Shown piece after piece: positions 45,444 through 49,814 of a stretch of DNA of 49,814 nt. Below the pieces are notes generated by a model. The model saw only the letters and a list, made by a program, of their open reading frames with translations. It was not told the origin of the DNA and ran no database searches. The stretch spans positions 1 to 49,814 of IMG/VR virus record IMGVR_UViG_3300038429_000105. One strand, written 5' to 3'. The position numbers and the translations under genes are program-made. Numbering within the stretch: the first letter of the stretch is position 1; every line of letters starts with the position of its first letter. The stretch is from a virus.

Positions 45444-46397
45444 TTATTCTGCTTTTAATCCGTATTCCTCTGGATATGCTTTAGTTATAGAGAGGAAATC
45501 CGCCCTTGATAACTTTCCAGCCTGAAAGTCCGATGTCGCTTTCTTTAAGTCTCCACCATACATACTATGAAGAGCCTTTACTCTCGGTTCTATCGTTTGC
45601 TCTTTTCCCTTTTTAATCCTGTTATAAGCAGTTATAGCTTGTTCTTTGGTTGACCCTTTGTGATTTTTCATGTAGTCAGAAACAAATTCCTTTTGTGTTC
45701 TTTCAGTTCCGGTTGTCTTATTAGCGGATATTTTTGCGGCCTCTATCCTCGTCTTATCATGCTCTGCTGCTATCTTACGCTGGTTTTCTTCCTTCATTTG
45801 CTCTGCTTGCAGCTTCTCAACCCTGTTACGCTCTGCCTCGGAAGTAACATATAAAGTATTACTTATCTGTTTGTTTAACCCCGCTATCGAGCCTTGAGTT
45901 TGTTTTATCTGAGCATCTAACTTAGGGTTTTTTATGGGCTCCCCATTCCTATCCAACTTGCTGTTCTGTTGCCCCATAAGCTCATCAAGGTCTTTTTGTT
46001 TCTCAGATACCTGACCACTTAAATTATTTATATGGATTTGTGAGAATTGGTTTTGCAACTCCGCATTGTTCTTTAACAGGTCAGTGACATTACGCATATC
46101 TGCCTTTGTAATAACATCGACCCCACCAACCTTCTTAACGTAAGGTTTGGATACTTCCTTGAGGAAATTAAGTTCGGGTTCAAATCCTTTTGCCTTCATC
46201 GGGGCAGCAATGGTATCTATTGGTATCGGTGTTGCGTCATCTCTCTGCTTCTTTTTAGCTTCCTCTAGTTGTATCTTATTCATAGCAGTAGTCTGCTGTG
46301 CCTGTTTTGCCTGCTCGACATCGTAAGCTGCCCTGCCTATATTTTCTCCCAATCTGTCTACTGAACTTGTATCGACTGTGTAGGCCGCATCCGCCAT
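45444..46397 (-). CDS. internal virion coiled-coil protein
   Basis: 317 aa, mostly helical, with a Gln/Lys/Glu coiled coil (ILEEAKKKQRDD-like IQLEEAKKKQRDDATPIPID; EKQKDLDELMGQQNSKLDRN). It ends one base before the 1,287-aa gene. Expected to be an internal or ejection protein. Confidence 0.6.
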   Translation of the reverse strand: MADAAYTVDTSSVDRLGENIGRAAYDVEQAKQAQQTTAMNKIQLEEAKKKQRDDATPIPIDTIAAPMKAKGFEPELNFLKEVSKPYVKKVGGVDVITKADMRNVTDLLKNNAELQNQFSQIHINNLSGQVSEKQKDLDELMGQQNSKLDRNGEPIKNPKLDAQIKQTQGSIAGLNKQISNTLYVTSEAERNRVEKLQAEQMKEENQRKIAAEHDKTRIEAAKISANKTTGTERTQKEFVSDYMKNHKGSTKEQAITAYNRIKKGKEQTIEPRVKALHSMYGGDLKKATSDFQAGKLSRADFLSITKAYPEEYGLKAE

Positions 46398-46399
46398 GA

Positions 46400-47350
46400 T
46401 TACACCTCCTGACCAACAAGGATGAAAAATAATTCAGCCACTTTATATGTAAGTCTGCACAAGGGCAAACCAATAATTAATAACAGCTTCCCTAAACAAT
46501 TTCTTTTTACAGATGGGTTAACTCTCCCTGCCATTTCGTAAGCAAATCCCCTAATAAAAGGAGTTATAATTTCCGTGAATATTATGCTATTTTGCATTAG
46601 CTTAACGAGTGGGTCAGCCAATATTCTGTATCCAATGTATTCTTCTCTTGTGATAAGTTTCTGTATATAACTCCATTCCTCTTCAACGATACTTGCTCCT
46701 AATTTATTCTGTCTAACAAGTTCTGAACACAATACCCAAGCCGCTGCCGCAGAGCCTAACGCTTCTGTGATATAAGATATAATTGAATCTCCTACTGCTC
46801 CTGCTACTTCTGTGCTAGCTGCTGCTTCTCCTGTTGCACTAGCACCCTCTACGGCTGCCGCACCACCTTCTGCCGCACCTGCCCCTATGGACGCTGCTGG
46901 CGTTGCTTCCGCCGCTGTCATAAGTGCAGGGTCTGCTGTCAACAATGGTTGCCCAAATGCCGCCGTTTCTCCGGGGGTTGCCGTTGTCTCTAAAGCACTT
47001 GGAGTAAAAGCAGCCTCACCAAGTGTCTCAGTTCCTTTGGTAGCACTAAATAGTTTTGCACCACCCAAGGCAAGATTCCCTACTGCTGCTGCGGTATTCA
47101 CCCCAGTTTGAACCATACCGATAGTTTCCTTAGCACCTTCGGATTTACTCCTAAGTGCTGATTCGCCAGCGGCTATATTAGTTCTTTGCTGTTCTATGTT
47201 GAGTTGTCTCTCTTTGGCTTCAGCTTGATAACGGGCATTTATGTCTCCCTGAAAGGCAGCCTCAATTTGTTGAGGAGTTAATTTTCCGCCACCTGTTATT
47301 TCTTTTTGTGCCTGACCGCTAAGTATATCTTGTAAATAAGAGTCCGCCAA
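46400..47350 (-). CDS. internal virion protein, TTG start
   Basis: I choose TTG 47350 because AAGGAGG lies 8 nt upstream; 316 aa (MADSYLQDILSGQAQKEITG). A long Ala/Gly/Glu-rich low-complexity region (ASIGAGAAEGGAAAVEGASA) is followed by a Cys/aromatic C-terminal domain (VLCSELVRQNKLGASIVEEE; then CLGKLLLIIGLPLCRLTYKV) that may contact membrane. The C-terminal 'CsEl.rQ..l' pattern recurs in phage internal proteins. Confidence 0.6.
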   Translation of the reverse strand: MADSYLQDILSGQAQKEITGGGKLTPQQIEAAFQGDINARYQAEAKERQLNIEQQRTNIAAGESALRSKSEGAKETIGMVQTGVNTAAAVGNLALGGAKLFSATKGTETLGEAAFTPSALETTATPGETAAFGQPLLTADPALMTAAEATPAASIGAGAAEGGAAAVEGASATGEAAASTEVAGAVGDSIISYITEALGSAAAAWVLCSELVRQNKLGASIVEEEWSYIQKLITREEYIGYRILADPLVKLMQNSIIFTEIITPFIRGFAYEMAGRVNPSVKRNCLGKLLLIIGLPLCRLTYKVAELFFILVGQEV

Positions 47351-47363
47351 TTTATTTGCCTCC

Positions 47364-49814
47364 TTACAGTAAATCCTCACGCAAAATTTCGTAAAGCCCT
47401 GAAACCAATAAAGGTTCCATCCCAATAACTTCATTTGTGGTTGTCATATCAAAGCATAGTCCGTGAAATACTGCGTTTTGGTCTATTGACCACTTTGCTT
47501 GGTATAATCTATGTGTCAAATCCTTTTGCGTTTGTATCGGTAAAAGTGTGGTTCCCGTAATAGCTGCATCTGGATAATAAGTAGCAGTAATTGTCGCCGC
47601 AGATACGTTCTTTGATTTGGCGGTAAGTTTGATATGTCTCAGTTTGGTGACATACATTGCTGTCTTTGCCAGAAGAATGTCGCCAAGAAAAAATCTATAC
47701 CATATCGGATTACCATCAAACGTAGTTCCGTTTTCCAATCTCTCTACAAATCCATCTGTAGTTCCACCATATAAATAACCTGTTCCCTGATTATCCTGAA
47801 CAGGGAAGAAGCAATTAAGTGACTTGCCTGTTCCCCTGTAAAACCGAGACCATTTTTTGTCAGCTAAATTATAAATCCATTCCTGTTTTCCATCTATATT
47901 AGTAAAAATCCAGTGATACTCTCCATTGTTTTCGTCATATCCGGCAGACTCCTGACTTACATCATATATCATCGGGTCAATATATTCTGTTTTTGACGGG
48001 TCAAAGAAATTTTCAATATCATCACTTATAGTTGCAATAGTATTCCCATCAAAGAACTCTATACTCCCACTTGCTCGCCATATAAGAACGTGCTTGGTGA
48101 TTCCCTCCGCCACCTCAAAACCCATATCGCACTTTTTAAAAGTGAGAGGTGCAATACATCCCTTTTTATCCGACACTGTATATAATATCCAATTAGACGG
48201 GCTAGTGCCATCTATTAAATAAGTACTATCTCTTCCGCATACGATTAAATTATCATAAAGATTGCTTCCGTAACGGCTATACATAGATTCGGCGCACATC
48301 AGTTCTTTTGTTCCAAATTCAAATTCAACCGTGTCATCTCCATTAAACACAGAATTAGTTCCGTAATTTGAACAAATTCCATAATTTTTCTTGTAGGCTT
48401 GGTCATTAAATAGCCAAAGTCTATTTTGCCATAACGCAGAAAATCTGTATGGCGAGATTGTTTTCGGAGATGTTATTCCACCAATAGTATCAATATTGAC
48501 TGTAGTGTGAGAAGGAACCCCCTCTACAATAATCGGAACATTGGCTATTTTATGGTCAAATGTTATTTGATAATAATACCATTGATTTTGATTATAAACA
48601 TTGGTTTTAAACTCTGTATTTTGGATAGGCGGAGACCATGTGACTATACCTGAATGACTTAGCGTAACCCCTGAATCTGAAGTCCCATCCTGCAAATCAG
48701 TAACAGGAGTAAATTCTATCCCATTACAGTAATTCACCGTCATATTGGATGCATTGGTATTAACGTCTTTACCATCAGCCAAGTGAAAAAAAATACCCAT
48801 TTGTGGTTCCGCAAAAGCAAGATATAAAGAAAAACTGCTATTATCGGAGTAAAATGGCATAAACGTCCAAGGGTTTGACTTATAATATACTTTTGGATTT
48901 GAGGATGTGGAGGCAGCAACATTAGTTGTATAATCAGTATAATTCTTACTTGAGCTATCATCGTGCCATAAGCATTGCATCACTGAACGATTTACACCAT
49001 CCCATAAATCCGTAGTGGGTTGCATGGGGGCATCAATAGTACAATGAATAACGGTAACACCGGAATCAATTCCTGTAAAAACAAACTTATAGTAATAGGC
49101 CACCGAAGTGTTGATTGCTTTAGGAACCGATGTCCCAACAGTGGATGCAAATGATATTTCACCAGATTTAGCCAGTGTCTTTCCTCCCACAGATGTTCCG
49201 TCCGAGATGGTTAATCCTGCCCATGCTGAACCATTCCATTGAAAACCTGTGGCTGTTGCGGCACTTGTGTTGGCTGTTCCTATATAAAAAGTTGCTCCCT
49301 GTATTGGTCTTTGGGAGGCAATATAGACACTACAAACACCGCCAACTGTCCACATTGTGGCAGCGTTAGTATATAGACTTGCCCCACTTTTATTAGCGAA
49401 GAAATTATCAAAGTAAGCTGTCCACCCGTCAGTAATGGCTGTAATGCGTATTTTAGTTATACTATTTTTATTAGCATCAACTACCCCCGAAATATCCCAA
49501 GATATGTTTTGAAAATCATTAGCTACAATAATATTGGGTGTAGTTGTTGTCCAAACCGCTGTATTGGAATTATAAATTCCTATAGAATAATTAGAACCAG
49601 TTAGAGTGGACTCTGTATCCAACAAGAGGGTATTTACTCCTGTTAAATCAATAGGACTAAAGGTCTTTTCAAGATATGCACCAGCCACACCGGCAAGGGC
49701 GATTGCTTTTAAAGAATAATACCCCTGAGTCTTAATTGTAGCCTCGGAATAATCCTGTAGATAATAAAGAGTAGGTTCTCCAAGTCCTGTTGCAATTTTT
49801 ATAAAATCGAGGTG
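47364..49814 (-). CDS. nozzle-like tail protein, C-terminal part (5' end at 1341)
   Basis: Continuation of the gene starting at 1341; the shared sequence at the ends joins in frame (GVAGAYLEKTFSPIDLTG here, GAAGAYLEKT in the left copy). A GTG at 49688 is a misleading internal start. This part holds further beta-rich domains and, at about 580-960 of the whole, a propeller-like core (RFSALWQNRLWLFNDQAYKK; YLIDGTSPSNWILYTVSDKK; IFTNIDGKQEWIYNLADKKW; GYLYGGTTDGFVERLENGTT) expected of nozzle proteins. The C-terminus, NEVIGMEPLLVSGLYEILRE, ends the tail gene. Confidence 0.7.
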   Translation of the reverse strand, partial: HLDFIKIATGLGEPTLYYLQDYSEATIKTQGYYSLKAIALAGVAGAYLEKTFSPIDLTGVNTLLLDTESTLTGSNYSIGIYNSNTAVWTTTTPNIIVANDFQNISWDISGVVDANKNSITKIRITAITDGWTAYFDNFFANKSGASLYTNAATMWTVGGVCSVYIASQRPIQGATFYIGTANTSAATATGFQWNGSAWAGLTISDGTSVGGKTLAKSGEISFASTVGTSVPKAINTSVAYYYKFVFTGIDSGVTVIHCTIDAPMQPTTDLWDGVNRSVMQCLWHDDSSSKNYTDYTTNVAASTSSNPKVYYKSNPWTFMPFYSDNSSFSLYLAFAEPQMGIFFHLADGKDVNTNASNMTVNYCNGIEFTPVTDLQDGTSDSGVTLSHSGIVTWSPPIQNTEFKTNVYNQNQWYYYQITFDHKIANVPIIVEGVPSHTTVNIDTIGGITSPKTISPYRFSALWQNRLWLFNDQAYKKNYGICSNYGTNSVFNGDDTVEFEFGTKELMCAESMYSRYGSNLYDNLIVCGRDSTYLIDGTSPSNWILYTVSDKKGCIAPLTFKKCDMGFEVAEGITKHVLIWRASGSIEFFDGNTIATISDDIENFFDPSKTEYIDPMIYDVSQESAGYDENNGEYHWIFTNIDGKQEWIYNLADKKWSRFYRGTGKSLNCFFPVQDNQGTGYLYGGTTDGFVERLENGTTFDGNPIWYRFFLGDILLAKTAMYVTKLRHIKLTAKSKNVSAATITATYYPDAAITGTTLLPIQTQKDLTHRLYQAKWSIDQNAVFHGLCFDMTTTNEVIGMEPLLVSGLYEILREDLL
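49638..49814. repeat. terminal redundancy, right copy
   Basis: Repeat of bases 1-177 with A at 49687 in place of G50. See the left copy. Confidence 0.95.

Overview
The window is one essentially complete tailed-phage genome, assembled as a circle and cut inside a gene. Its first 177 bases recur as its last 177 with one mismatch, and one long leftward gene runs off the left end and re-enters in frame at the right end. The unique length is therefore about 49,637 bp. The gene set points to a short-tailed (podovirus-type) phage: a P22-like 668-aa portal, small and large terminase, scaffold, capsid, connector, a nozzle-like tail protein and very large internal virion proteins, with no tail tube, sheath or tape measure. 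I see no integrase, phage RNA polymerase or family A/B DNA polymerase. A spanin-like protein, a GH108-type endolysin and consensus sigma70 promoters suggest a Gram-negative host, but the host cannot be named. DNA is moderately AT-rich.

Layout. (1) 1-13491, leftward: packaging and head genes, transcribed from a perfect TTGACA-N17-TATAAT promoter at 13634-13662. The order is small terminase, mini-genes, large terminase, zinc ribbon, portal, scaffold, two virion proteins, major capsid protein, beta-helix protein, connector and nozzle-like protein. Across the circle junction the module continues (47364 down to 41580) with internal virion proteins. It then reaches an ATP-grasp / HELIE protein / GNAT cluster (39441-41576), fibre-type genes (36181-39431) and a lysis cassette (34644-36140). 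(2) 13492-14654, no genes: a 98-bp A/T-only block, two arrays of tandem decamers, palindromic operators and promoters; the best candidate for the replication origin and transcription switch. (3) 14655-21439, rightward: small early-type genes, two tRNA-like elements, a metallopeptidase with a Cys-rich partner, and three rho-independent terminators. (4) 21521-28373, leftward: nucleic-acid enzymes (NinG/HNH-like, RNase-H-like exonuclease, RecB/Cas4-like nuclease), a HAD nucleotidase, an NrdD-like fragment, a secreted SleB-type hydrolase, many mini-genes and a structured non-coding element. (5) 28374-28719: a divergent control region with three promoters and an operator. (6) 28720-34647, rightward: phosphoesterase, primase-polymerase/helicase and a long run of small unknown genes.

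How it fits together. Three gene-free hubs (13.5-14.65, 15.6-15.9 and 28.4-28.7 kb) share a palindrome, TCTAT-TTTGT-ATAGA or a version with a shorter centre. It overlaps the -35 of two matching rightward promoters and the start site of one leftward promoter, which suggests one phage regulator controls early transcription in both directions. The 145-aa winged-helix-like protein at 14906 is a candidate for that regulator. The origin-like repeats and the prim-pol/helicase look like the replication core, with the host supplying the main polymerase.

The items I consider most novel are the ATP-grasp/HELIE/GNAT cluster inside the virion module, the operator network, the helically phased decamer arrays, the 205-nt structured RNA at 24.6-24.8 kb, the two odd tRNA-like elements, and a large-terminase frame with no normal start codon ahead of its Walker A motif.
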